Shown here: positions 1-11,408 of the stretch, piece after piece
Numbering within the stretch: the stretch's first letter is position 1
Layout: each line of letters starts with the position of its first letter
Source: Pollenia angustigena
Lineage: Eukaryota; Arthropoda; Insecta; Diptera; Polleniidae
Direction: 5' to 3'
DNA: 64,000 bases
NCBI GenBank assembly: GCA_930367215.1
Contig: OV884058.1
Span: 222,560,208-222,624,207 of the forward strand
Notes under the pieces: model-generated
What the model was told of the DNA's origin: nothing
The model's input: the letters and a program-made list of their open reading frames with translations, nothing else
Databases searched by the model: none
Program-made: the position numbers and the translations under genes

Positions 1-280
1 CTCATGTCTATACACAAATGGCCGCTTCAATTGACGCATTGGAAGACAACATTAAAGCATTTATTCATGAGATACCTGCCAAAATGTTGGAAAGAGTATG
101 CCAAAATTGGACTAAGCGGATGGACCATTTGAGGCGCAGTCACGGTCAACATTTGCATGAAATAATCTTCAAACATTAAATTATATGGACCGTACTATCG
201 ATTCAAATAAAGATTTCATGAATTTTTCTGAATTTTATGTGTTTTTTTAAACTTTCCTATAGCTCTTAAAAAATCACCCG
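1..280 (+). mobile_element. 3' end of a mariner-like element, cut by the window edge
   Basis: The segment carries the last part of a transposase frame, a short 3' tail and the terminal repeat ending in aaaaaatcaccc at about 279. It is nearly identical to the 3' half of the element at 10091-10992, which fixes its identity and orientation. The 5' part lies outside the window, so it cannot be said whether this copy is full length. Confidence 0.8.
3..179 (+). pseudogene. C-terminal fragment of a mariner-like transposase
   Basis: An uninterrupted frame of 58 codons runs from the window edge to a TAA. It matches the C-terminus of the transposase remnant at 10203-10858 (shared HVYT, SIDALEDNI, FIHEIP and MLERVCQNWT) and continues past the point where that copy stops, ending in HEIIFKH. 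The DDE core lies upstream, outside the window, so intactness cannot be judged. Products of this type cut and paste the element at TA sites. Confidence 0.75.
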
Positions 281-3200
281 ATATTATTCAAGTGCCCCGT
301 GCTTAAAATAATTCGAAAACAGGATTGACTTTATTAAAAGTAAGATCAAAGTAAGTTGGTTTTTCCCGAATTCGTACTTGAAATAATCTTAACATTTACC
401 ACCGCAGCGAACCACTGTGTCACTTTTGTTTTATTCCACCCATTTGTTAACTGAAGAACTTCTTATTATTAGACACCAGCATCATGCCCGATATGGCTTT
501 CGTAATAATTCTACTTTGAAAATTGTATGTATTTAACTTAATAATGTTAACAAATAGAATATGGGAATTTTAGCTTCTTATTTTACTTTTACGAGTTTTT
601 ACTTTCTGTGTACTTTTTTAAAAACTAAATGTCAAATTATGTGTACCAAAAGTAAACTTTTTAGACCCGGAAGCTACATTGAACATTGTGTTACCTGTGT
701 TATTAAAACTCACCTTGGATATTTGCTAAAAGTGAGACCAAAAATCAGATTTGACATAAAATAAGTCACTTTTGGCATCTAGAGTATTTTTAAAAACAAA
801 AGTCACTTTAGAAACTAAAAGTTAAGTCTGAAGAAAAAAAAGGATTTTCGATTTCAAATTAAACACTAGAAGTCAGTTTTAACACTAAAATTTTTTGGAA
901 TACGGCTAAGGCGAATTTGTGTAAACGGTGGTGGCGTTACTACAACAAGTACACTCAAAAGAAAAATCAATCCATTTGTATCCAAAGTACAGAAAGATTG
1001 AATTAAGACAGGGTTTTAATCGCGAAATACTTAACTTATGTTCAATCCCGAATTCGTACTTGAAATAATCCCAAAATGAGATTGATTAAGGTAAAACTAA
1101 ATATGAACTAATTTAAGTAAAACTAAATATGAAACAATGCGCTTGATTCAAGTACTATAAAGTTGATTCAATCCCGAATTCGTACTTGAAATAAGCCAAA
1201 AGTGGAAAAAGAAGGAGAATCTTATTATGATTGATTTACTTACCCGTTTTACACCTGACAGAATTTTAATTATAAAACACCAATCTCATTCCCGATATGG
1301 TTTTTACTTTAAGGGCCATTATTATAACTTGGCGTTAGCTGTTATCCGACAGTTAACAGACGCTTTTTGACAGATAACACATTGTTATCTGTCAATTTAA
1401 TCTTAACTTTAGCTAACTTCAAGTTGTAATAATGTCCCTAAAAACTTAATGTTCATATTAAACTGAATTGAATTGACTGAAATATTTTAATGCCTTTTTT
1501 TGTATGCAAAATTTAATTGAAAAAAAAAATGTTGCAAAAACTGAACAAAATTGACGTTTGGCGGTTTTTGGCGATTTCTGTAATACGGTTTGTCGATGGA
1601 TCTCAAAAAAATCTGACAACCCGGATCGCAATGACAAAAATCATTTAAATTGGCACTATTTCTCGAAGATATTGGTTAAGAAATACTTTTTCTCACATCC
1701 TTCCAACAATTGCTGGAATATTATTAAAATGACAGATATTTCTCGCAGAGCAAAGTTACAGAAACACTTGTGTGAGATAAACCATTTTTTCTTGTTTCAT
1801 GTTGCAATTCACTCGTTTCATGCGGAAAATTTTAAGATTTTGAAGACCAAAATTCACTGTTTACACTTGAAGTCACTTTTGACACCAAAACTTGATTGTT
1901 GACACCAAAAGTAATGTTTAGCCACTTTTACCACCAAAAATAATGGTTAACATAAAACGTTAGTTTGATCACAAAATATTCTAATTTCCACAAAAAGTTA
2001 CTTATTTAAGTAAAGCCACTGAATCTATTTAAAATTTTGATTTCTTTATGCATTAGTAAGTAGTTGTGGCTCTATTCAGTCATTCATGTACACGTTCATT
2101 TGCTTAAGCCAAAGTTCAAACTTTCGTTAATTTCATTATTGTTTTTTTTTCTCTTTCGTTCGTTTTGGTCGAAATGAAAGTGCAAATAATGAGATGAAAT
2201 GGAGTCACATTTGAACAAGTAATAATGAAACAAATAAAAGAAACAAAAAGTAAATGAATGTTAAAACTTTACATATTGTACGCGTAAACAAATAGATAAT
2301 AAATGTGTACGAGTCCAACAATTCAAATGTTACTTTTATTTGCATTCTACACGTTTTCACATAGAAAATACATACATACATACATTCAACAAAGTATTAC
2401 TCCACATACATAATAATGATGACAATAACAATAAAAATTTTCAAATAACACAATCATCATCATCATTGTCATTATAATAATGGTTAAAAGAAGTAACAGA
2501 AAAAAAGGAAACCAAAACGAGCAACCCAACCCATTTCATCATCATCCGTAACATCCATCTAAAGAGTCACATTAATTCTTGCAACTAAAATTTCTTAAAA
2601 AATTATGCAGCTGCAATTGAATTAAGAAGATAAAAAATGGAAATAAAAATATTCTCATGATAAAGTTCTTTTTTCTTGTGATTTTTGTGGTGTTTTTTTT
2701 GGAAAATTAAAAGTAATAAATTTTGAAATCTTTATTAAAGTGAACAAGTTAAAGTCAGCGACAACGGAATTATTGCATCTCCCATCGTTTTATTATCGTT
2801 CGTTCCATTTATGAGTATTTCCTCACAATTGATGAAGCCGGCAGATTTCTGGCGACTTTCGCCATATTTTTTTTCCTCATAATATTTTTGATTTGGTTGT
2901 TGTTGTTTTTTTAATGTTTTTGTTGTTATTGACCTTGTATCAAAGTCAAATGCAAGAGGCATTTAACCAAGTAAAAAAAAGAGCTGACAATGTAACACAA
3001 AATATTAAAGACGGACATTAGGGTGGTTCGAAGATTTGGGGCAAGAAAGGGGCTGCCAAATAAAAAAATTTTAAAATTAAGGAATGTTTAACGTCCGACA
3101 TAAGGAAAATTTAAATGGCTGAAGTATCTTGCTTCAAAGTTCACACTATGAACGTTTTCTTTCAGAAAGTCCGAGTTTATTGGTGAGAGGAGACAGAAGA

Positions 3201-3597
3201 ATAGCCTGTTCTCTTCCCCTATTTGTAAATTGTTTCTATTTTTCAAAAACCATTAAAGACAAGCGAAAAAGTGTTACCAATTTCCCAAAAAATAGAATAA
3301 TCCTTTTCATTTAACAATTTAATAAGCGATCAATTTCCTGGTTAATCTTTCCTAAAATATAAAAAACTTTATACATTAGTAGCCATTTTTGTTTCATTCA
3401 CAAATACAAAAGTATTTCCAACATTCAAAAATTGTTGCCAAAAATTCTTATATGTATTTAGTTCCCAAATAAGTTTTTAAAATATCCAATAAAAAAAAAA
3501 ACTCATTTTGAAAAGTTATTTCGACATATTAAAGCATATTTGAACTTTCTGATTTAAATTTCAAGTTTTTAAAAAAAATATTATTTAAGTTGATATT
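281..3597. other. AT-rich stretch without a supportable gene
   Basis: Only short, compositionally biased frames are present and several lack an ATG. A motif reading cccgaattcgtacttgaaat recurs near 365, 1050 and 1170, which suggests decayed copies of one dispersed repeat. From about 2040 to 2700 the sequence is simple, with CAT/ATC-rich and A/T-rich tracts. Confidence 0.5.
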
Positions 3598-3698
3598 TTT
3601 ATACCCTCCCCCACAATTAGTTCTGAAGAGGGTATACTAAGTTTGTCATTCCGTGTGAAACTTTTTTATTATTCATCTCAGACCCCATAAAGTATATA

Positions 3699-4999
3699 AA
3701 GGGTGGTTAAATTTCAAGGGCCGATGTTGATTTTGAATAAAACACAAACTATTTAGGAAATTATTGTAATTTTATTTTATTATGTTATATTGGTATTACT
3801 CAATTATGTATGGAACAAAATATCGGCCAAATGGGCGCCGCGACCACGGCGGCACACCTCCATCCGATGGTCCAAATTTTCGATGACCCTGAGGCATAAT
3901 GGAGGTTCTATGCCGTTAATGTGCCGAATTATCTCATCCTTTAGCTCTTGAATTGTTGCTGGCTTATCGACGTACACCTTTTCTTTCAAATAACCCCAAA
4001 GAAAAAAGTCCAACGGTGTCAAATCACATGATCTTGGCGGCCAATTGACATCGCCATTACGTGAGATAATACGGCCATTGAATTTGTTGCGCAAAAGAGC
4101 CATTGTTTCGCTAGCTGTGTGGCAAGTGGCACCGTCCTGCTGAAACCACATATCGTCCACATCCATATCTTCCAATTCGGGCCATAAAAAGTTCGTTATC
4201 ATCTCACGATAGCGAACACCATTCACAGTAACTGCCTGACCGGCCTCATTTTGGAAAAAATACGGCCCGATGATGCCGCCAGCCCATAAACCGCACCAAA
4301 CAGTCACTCTTTATGGGTGCATTGGTTTTTCGACAATCACTCTTGGATTCTCATTCGCCCAAATGCGGCAATTCTGCTTATTGACGAATCCCTTAAGATG
4401 AAAATGTGCCTTATCACTGAAGATGATTTTCTTCGAAAATTGATCATCCACTGTTGCCATTTCTTGCCACCATTCTGCCCATTCACGACGTTTGGAATGG
4501 TCAAGAGGCTTTAGTTCTTGAGCCAATTGCACCTTGTAAGCGTGTAAATGCAAGTCTTTATGCATAATGTTCCTCAACGACGAGCGTGAGAGGTGCAATT
4601 GTTGGGCACGACGACGAGTTGAGGTGGACGGCTCTTCAGCCACACTATCGCGAACAGCAGCAATATTTTCTGCAGTACGAGCTGTACGAGCATGCACTGG
4701 TGTTCTCACATCTTCTACAGACCCGGTTTGCTCGAATTTTTCCACGATTTTTGCGATTGTACGCACATTTGGACGATCAAATTGACCAAAAAAATCACGA
4801 AGTGCACGATATGCATTTTGATTTGAACGCCCATTTTCATAATAAGTCTGGATAACTTTAACACGTTGTTGGATTGTGTATCTCTCCATGGTTCAAATTG
4901 AGTAAGTCTGAAATAGAGAAATGTCAAATAAAATTCGGAAAAAAACTTGGCGTTTAGGTGTGGTTCACATTCAACATCGGCCCTTACAATTTAACCATT
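3699..4999 (-). mobile_element. Mariner-like element, DD41D type, about 1.3 kb
   Basis: Inverted ends read ggttaaattt..agggccgatgttga on the left and the complement, tcaacatcggcccttacaat, on the right. TA dinucleotides flank both ends (3697-3698 and 5000-5001), as expected for Tc1/mariner insertion. The element sits inside dispersed repeat A, so it is younger than that repeat. It carries one transposase gene on the minus strand with a single nonsense codon. Confidence 0.85.
3804..4889 (-). pseudogene. Mariner-like DD41D transposase, one in-frame stop
   Basis: Translation from the ATG at 4889 runs 192 codons to a TAA at 4313-4311, then continues in the same frame for about 168 codons to 3804, so the full frame is about 361 codons with one nonsense codon. 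The N-terminal part has helix-turn-helix character (QRVKVIQTYYENGRS, NVRTIAKIVEKFEQTG). Catalytic aspartates are visible in IIFSDKAHFHL, in MWFQQDGATCHT, and in CDLTPLDFFLWGYLK; the second and third are separated by 41 residues, the DD41D spacing rather than mariner DD34D or Tc1 DD34E. The related copy at 10203 has a glutamate codon at the stop position, so GAA to TAA is the likely change. Readthrough aside, this copy is inactive. Confidence 0.85.
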
Positions 5000-6012
5000 T
5001 ATATTCTGGGTCCTTGAGTAATTCTGAGTCGATTTAGCCATCTCCATCTGTCTGTCCGTCTGTTGAAAACACTCTCACTTACGAAAAACTCAAAAGAAAT
5101 AAACAATAAACTTGATGTTAAATTGCTTGTAGTTATCCTAAGCAGCTTTGGATTGAAATCCAGCAAACTCGGTTCAATAGGGTCAGAGCTATGAATCAAA
5201 ATGTGGAACCACCACCTTAAAAAAATTGATAATTTTGTTACAAAAACTAACATTAATGGTGTAAAAATGCACAGAATGATGTTAGATTCGTCTTATTCGG
5301 CTGGAAATCACGCTGTAAAATTTCGTGAAAATCCGTCCTTAATTGACCCTACGCCCCATATAAGCCCTACTCCCGGAAAACAGTATGGTACTCCTAAAAC
5401 CCTGTTAAGTTTCGTGAAGATTGGCCTATGATTTTTTACGCTAGGCCCCATATAAAGCCCACTCTGGTAAGATAATTTAATACGCCTAAAACCGTAGCAG
5501 ATATAGATACATATTGCGGTCAACTTTCTTCTATCTTAGCTTCATATGGCCAACAAAAAATGTTATGCAATAATTTACCTTAGATCCCATTTTAGCAGCC
5601 TTCTGAAATTCACTGCAAACGCTAAAACTTATTGCTCTGCTGTATTGAAATTTATGCTTTTTAATACCAGAAATCCCTCGGCAGAATTTTGGGATGATTG
5701 GTTCATAGCTTACCATGGTTCCAATATAACTTGCTCTCCTGAAAATCATTTAAGTTCAGCTTAAACTGTTACGAATCATGACATTTTTCCCAGGCTATTT
5801 AAAATTGCTAAAAAGCATTAAACTTTCTGATTGCCGCTACCCATTTTAGTGCAGATGTCTGTTTTTATAAAGATAATAATAAAAAATAGACATCATGCAG
5901 ATATTACTCCTAAAACAATCGAACTGCCGGTGGAGGGTATCAAAGATTCCTCACAGCCGAATATAACACTCTTACTTGTTGTTTAATAACTTGAACAATT
6001 TATTTTTTAAAG

Positions 6013-6603
6013 GGGTAATTCCATGCCAAAACGACCAAGAGTAATTAAAAAAAATCCTGAAACTTTGAAGGAGGTGTTTTCTTTTCTTTTTTAAGATATT
6101 TTTTTTTAGATAATAATCTTAAATATATAATCTTAAATATAGAATTTTAATATTGTAATTTTGAGCAATAAGTACACTGTGCTAGTTGCAAAAAACAGAC
6201 TGCGTTCCTGGCATTTTACCCTAATTGGGCCACGCTGAAGCCAGAAAAACACCTCCTTCAAAGTTTCAGGATTTTTAAAGAACAGTTTGAGGTATTATAT
6301 AAAAAAACAGCAAAAAAAACAAAATTATATGTTTTTTTTCAATATATGGTTTGTAGCCACAAGTATTCTCTTTAAAATTACATTAAAATCATATTCGTAT
6401 GTCAAGAAGTTTTCGAGATATTGAAGAAATTCGGCTAATTCGGCGGAATTAGGACATTTTGAATATGACATAACTTTTGAAAAAAAATTTTTTTTCGTTC
6501 ATATGTATGTTCCTTATAAGATAAAAGGAACCTTCTCACTAAATTTCATTAAAATCGGAAGGGCTCGTGTCCCACTCTTGGTCGTTTTGACATGGAATTA
6601 CCC
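6013..6603. mobile_element. MITE with 30-bp terminal inverted repeats
   Basis: The left end gggtaattccatgccaaaac is mirrored on the right by gttttgacatggaattaccc, and the match runs on through the accaagagt block. AAAG flanks both sides (6009-6012 and 6604-6607), consistent with a 4-bp target duplication. A second inverted pair lies inside: tcctgaaactttgaaggagg near 6055 and its complement near 6252. No coding sequence is present. Confidence 0.75.
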
Positions 6604-6627
6604 AAAGAATTTATGATTGTGTAAAAA

Positions 6628-7290
6628 ACAAGTAAGAGTGCTATATTCGGCTGTGCCGAATCTTATGTACCCTTCAACATTTTGCGAGCAAAATACAGAG
6701 CAACTAGACAAAAACAAAATAATTTTTACATAAACATACATATTTATAATACTAAAAACTTCATTATAATTAAAATTTAAAAAGCGAAAACTGGTGATTA
6801 TTTTTTTAAAATCGTTTTTGAACATGAAAATTAAAAAAAAAATTTGTTTTTGAAAAACCAAGATTCGAACCAACGGACTCACAGTTTCTAACCTCAGCAA
6901 ACTCCCTGTACAACTGAACCATGAAAGAACGTTGTTTCAATATCATTAAAATGAAATATGGCCCGTTTTATTTTTCACAACTCAATTGATTTGAGTTTAC
7001 AAATCAACTTATTTGAGTTGTGAACCGTAATAGGGGTTATATTCACCAAAATGGCTTGTAGCATGTTTGTTTGTTTGTTTGCTTTCTTTTAGTATAGGCA
7101 ACGTTGTCATACCGTTGATTAGAGGAAGAGTAGGGGGAAGAGGGACATCACATGGTTAAATCAACATCTCTCCTCATAAGGACCCCGAATATATATACTT
7201 TATAGGGTCTTAGATCAATATTGTAGAAATTACAAACGGAATGACAAACTTATATATACCCTTTTCCACCTGAGGTGAAGGGCATAATAA
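6628..7290 (+). repeat. Dispersed repeat 'A', short copy
   Basis: It starts with gagtgctatattcggctgtg, the same terminal block as the copy at 58417, and ends with aacggaatgacaaactta and a purine/pyrimidine ggtgaagggcata tail. The middle is unlike the longer copies, so this is a diverged or internally replaced member. It includes a GTTT microsatellite near 7068. Confidence 0.6.
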
Positions 7291-9786
7291 TATTTAAATT
7301 CAAGATTTATTTTCTATGGGAAACCACGGCGTAAAAAGATCATTCTGGGGGATAAGATTAAATTCTGCTCCCCTAGATTTTTTAAGCTTTGAGGCGATAT
7401 TTTTGTATATCTTTTGATTTCGCCCCGTGTGTGGTATAGGAGGGCACAATCTCTTGGCGTAGAACAAACGGGGGAAAAGCTGGGTGCAACTTATAACCTT
7501 TGCACGAAAGAATTCAAAATTCGAAGATATTTAATCACAGCCGACCTCAATTTCAATCTGGTACCATGCAAACCAGTAGTTCCTAGGATTTAAGAACTGG
7601 ACTGGTTATTGGTGATAAATCACGGTAGTCTGCTGGCAGATTTTCCTTTAAAATTTTAGCAACAATTGTGAATTGGTGCAAAATTTATTCTTGAACACGT
7701 TTTTGCGTTGTTGCACTTTGAAGTTAAGGGAAATTATGCATAATTTTCAGGAAATTTACAAAAGGATAATAGGATAAAGGTTTGAGGGTTTAAAAAATCC
7801 ATAAAAACGTTTTTTTTCGATGAGTTTTACATACATTTTCTAAACATCACTCTTATTGTGTTCTAAACGGCTGGGAGAAACTTCCTCTTTAGAAAATTTG
7901 CCTACAATCGTTCTTTCGTGGCTAACGTGGTGTTCACATGCCGGAAAAGATCTGTGCGATATTAAAAGTGACTTGTTGTTGGGAATGTTATTTCTTACAT
8001 TTCACGTTTCAGGATTAGTTTGATTTCAAATTATTGCACACTGGGAAATTCCGGCCAAAAATTATTATTTTTTTTAATTTTAATAAAATTTTAATGACAG
8101 ATTATAGCAAACACTTCAAAACATACAACAAATTTCTTATTTTGGCTCTTGGATAACTATTTTACTGTTAATACTGGAGCAAAATAGATAATTTTTTTTA
8201 CAATTTTAAGGTTTTCAAAGTTGATTTTTGTACATACTTTGAAATAAAAGTAAGCTATGATTTTTTTCTTTGAAGTATTCTTTGAAAATAAGCCAATTAT
8301 GTTTAAACCGTATTAGTAATTAATCAATTCATGTGATAATTGTGATTTTGTGCGCGTTATTTTTTTGGATAAGTGAAGCGATTGTGAGTTGCTTTAAAAA
8401 TAAATAAAACCTAAAGTAAGCCAATTTTAAAGAGACCATAACAAAAAAGGTGGGGCTAGGGGAGGTTAAGTGATAATTATATCTAGTGCTGTTAAGTAAG
8501 TACTATACATTTCAGCTGCCACCACCTGCCACCCCACTTACCAGATCATTTTAAGTGACTTCATATAATTTTACAAGATTAGCTTGACTGACTGGGTGAT
8601 CATCGCGCAGCCCAAACAACTTAAGCCAGACACTTGAAATTTTGTATGTAAACTCCCCATCCAATGTGTCAATAAAAAAAGTAGATACTTTTAGAAATTA
8701 AATTCAAAAGGGGTTAGAAATGGGTAAAAACGGATAAAATCAACAACATTATATCTCGTGATCTAACAGAGGTAGCGTAAAATTCAAAAACTACCATTAT
8801 TGAATCGAAAATTGAATTGTCATGTGTTTGGTACTTTTTTGAAATTTGCACATTTTGGGTATAAAAAAGGGCAAAAATATAGTGTTGGAACTTTTTTCGT
8901 AAACAATTTATCTTCCTAAGTAATAAAGATAAAAAGAAAAATTTAAATTGTGTTCTCTTCTCTTTAAAAGCTCTCATACAAATTTTGGTACCTTTTGGAA
9001 AATCGAATATATAAAAATCGTTGGTACTTTTTTCTATTAAGCTATTTTTATTTTTATACTGAATATATGGCCAATATTTGAATGCCAAATTTCAGCTATT
9101 TACTGAAAGAACATACATATATTGTTTGGCTATGCAGTCGCGAGTACAGGGGGAGAAAAATGAATTGGTACCCATCCTTACCCTCCTCAACCCCCACCTT
9201 CTTTAAACGGAAAAATATATACCATTTCTATGGTCTTTCCAAATGAATTTTTGCAAAATGGCATGTTTCAGTTGAAGGTTCCTAAAGATTTCATGAAATT
9301 AATATTTATGGCCGATTTCACGAACTTATTTAAATATCAATTTAAATTCGTTTTTCATGTCAAATAAAAAAGAAAAATTATATGAAATACTATATTTTAA
9401 TCTGAATAATTTTTATAAATAAAATTAGTGAAATTTTCTTGTGATCGTAGCTGACCATAGATATCTGGTACTATGGGAGAAAGTAGCCCCCACTGGTACG
9501 GCAGCGGACTGATTATTGGTTAATGCTTTCTATTCCGGAAAATTGTCTTTGTGAAAGTTTCGCTTTTTCGTTGAAAAGATACTTTCGAGAATCACGTCGT
9601 GGTTGTGGTTAACTAACCAAAGTCGCGCAAAAGCATACCCTGAAAATTCTGCTAAAGAACTGACTTTTCACCACTTGTGGGCGAGTTCAGCCTGAGGGAG
9701 GACTATCCCCGGCAGCTAGCCACCTGGGTGTGCTTGTAGCTCTTACAATCGGGGGCAGTTGGTAAACGCATTGTTTGTCACCCAGT
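7291..9786. other. AT-rich stretch without a supportable gene
   Basis: No frame here has an ATG start together with non-repetitive codon content or a recognisable domain. A frame at 8714-9088 on the minus strand is lysine- and phenylalanine-rich in the way expected of translated AT-rich DNA. Nothing else could be identified. Confidence 0.5.
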
Positions 9787-10090
9787 ACACTGATAGAAAA
9801 ATGCATCTTCATATTGATGATGCCCTTACATAAGCACTGTGACATCAATGTTACTACAAATGGCATCAATGATGCAAAAAGTAACATTAATCCAATGACT
9901 AGCGTCTTCGTACAATTTTGTCATTTTGTACGTGTCATCTGTTTTATGACTATAGTGACATCAATTCGATGCCATATTTTGTATATTATAAACATTATTT
10001 TCATGATTGCAATATATTATAAGAAACAAAAATTTCTATATTCTATTTTTTTTTAGATTATTCAGTTAAATACATCAAATTTTTAAAGTA

Positions 10091-10992
10091 TTGGGTGATT
10101 TTTTAGCTATTATCTTTTTGGCAACACTGGTTTAAACAGCTGACGCACGTTTCGTGTTTTGTTTCACTGTTAAACATCTTTAGCTTGGTCTATAATTTAA
10201 CCATGAATCGTTTTACAAACGAACAACGCTTGCAAATGATTGCATTTTATTATTAAAATGCGTGCTCTGTTAAGAAAGGTCATCGCGCGCTTCTTGTGTT
10301 CAGCGACGAGGCTCATTTTTGGCTCAATGGGTACGTTAATAAGCAGAATTGTCGATTTTGGAGTGAAGATCAGCCAGAAGCATTGCGAGAGCTACCAATG
10401 CATCCAGAAAAAGTCACTGTTTGGTGCGGTTTATGGGCTGGTGGCATCATTGGACCGTAATTCTTCAAAAATGATGCGAATCGTAAAGTAACTGTGAATG
10501 GTGAGCGCTACCGTGAGATGATATCCATCTTTTTTTTGGCCAAAATGCAAGAGCTTGACTTGCATGACATGTGGTTTCAACAAGACGGTGCCACACAGCA
10601 CGCTTAACAATGGACTTATTGAGAGGCGAATTCGGTGAACATTTTATTTCACGTTCGGGAGCGGTCAATTGGCCGCTTAGATCGTGCGATTTAACGCCTT
10701 TAGACTATTTTTTGTGGGGCTATACTAAAGCTCATGTCTATACACACATGCCCGCTTCAATTGACGCATTGGAAGACAACATTGAAGCATTTATTCATGA
10801 GATACCAGTCGAAATGTTGGAAAGAGTATGCCAAAATTGGACTGAGCGTCACGTTTAACATTTGCATGAAATAATCTTCCAACATTAAATTATATGGACC
10901 GTACTATCGATTCAAATAAGATTTCATGAATTTTTCTGAATTTTATGTGTTTTTTTTTTAAACTTTCCTATAGCTCTTAAAAAATCACCCAT
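10091..10992 (+). mobile_element. Internally deleted mariner-like element (DD41D type)
   Basis: Ends read ttgggtgattttttagctat and, inverted, atagctcttaaaaaatcacc, with TA on both sides. At about 0.9 kb it is roughly 400 bp shorter than the copy at 3699-4999. The loss falls between the N-terminal helix-turn-helix region and the first catalytic aspartate. The 3' half matches the fragment at 1-280. Confidence 0.8.
10203..10858 (+). pseudogene. Deleted and frameshifted mariner-like transposase
   Basis: The frame opens with ATG and about 17 codons (MNRFTNEQRLQMIAFYY), then hits TAA. After a deletion, homology resumes with LVFSDEAHFWLNGYVNKQN, RELPMHPEKVTVWCG and, after another stop in GGIIGP, with MISIFFLAKMQELDLHD and FQQDGATQH. 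The end (LTPLDYFLWGY, SIDALEDNIEAFIHEIP) is in yet another frame and stops in the WTERHV region, short of the C-terminus seen at 3-179. Several stops and shifts make this copy clearly dead. It is useful as a comparison for the better-preserved copy at 3804-4889. Confidence 0.85.
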
Positions 10993-11408
10993 TAGAATGA
11001 TTACGAAAACCATATGGGGCATGGTGCTGGTGTCTTATAATTGAGAGTTCTGCTGTAAACAAATGTCGTAATTCAACAAACGTGAAACAAACATATGTAA
11101 CGGGTAAGTAAATAATAATATTCTTTCACTTTGACTTAAGTCAATTCCAATGACAAACCGTCATTAAATTGATGCTAATGTGTCCTCTCTCCGATACTGC
11201 GTCATCGCACTGAAGACATATTTGTCATTTCTGTGATGCCGATGTATGATCCCATTGATGACATAATTTCATTTTGACACTTTGGCCAAGTGATGTTAAG
11301 GTGGACATCACAATGGTGAAAGTTGTCATGGGATCAAAAACAATACACTTGTCAGAGTACTGATGTCAAAATACATCAGCGTTATGACGCCTTTTCTATC
11401 AGTGTAGT

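Larger units (their letters stand above)
3598..5980 (-). mobile_element. Dispersed repeat 'A', copy 1, split by a mariner insertion
   Basis: The left end reads ataccctcccccacaattag and the right end ggtggagggtatcaaag followed by a reversed gccgaatataacactctta. Both ends, and the inner gtcattccgt and gaccccataaagtata blocks, recur in opposite orientation at 58417-59697. The copy is interrupted at 3699-4999 by a mariner-like element; removing that insert restores the continuity seen in the other copy. It encodes nothing recognisable and is probably a non-autonomous family. Confidence 0.7.
9787..11405. mobile_element. Non-autonomous element with acactgatagaaaa ends, hosting a mariner
   Basis: The left end acactgatagaaaa and right end ttttctatcagtgt are inverted repeats, flanked by AGT on both sides (9784-9786 and 11406-11408). 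The interior is rich in gtgacatcaatg / tgatgtc motifs in both orientations. The mariner-like element at 10091-10992 is inserted inside; without it the host element would be about 0.7 kb. No transposase of its own is seen. Confidence 0.65.

Noticed and set aside
1558..1902. 114-codon frame
   Set aside because: It starts with TTG, has no domain resemblance, and overlaps repeat-like sequence.
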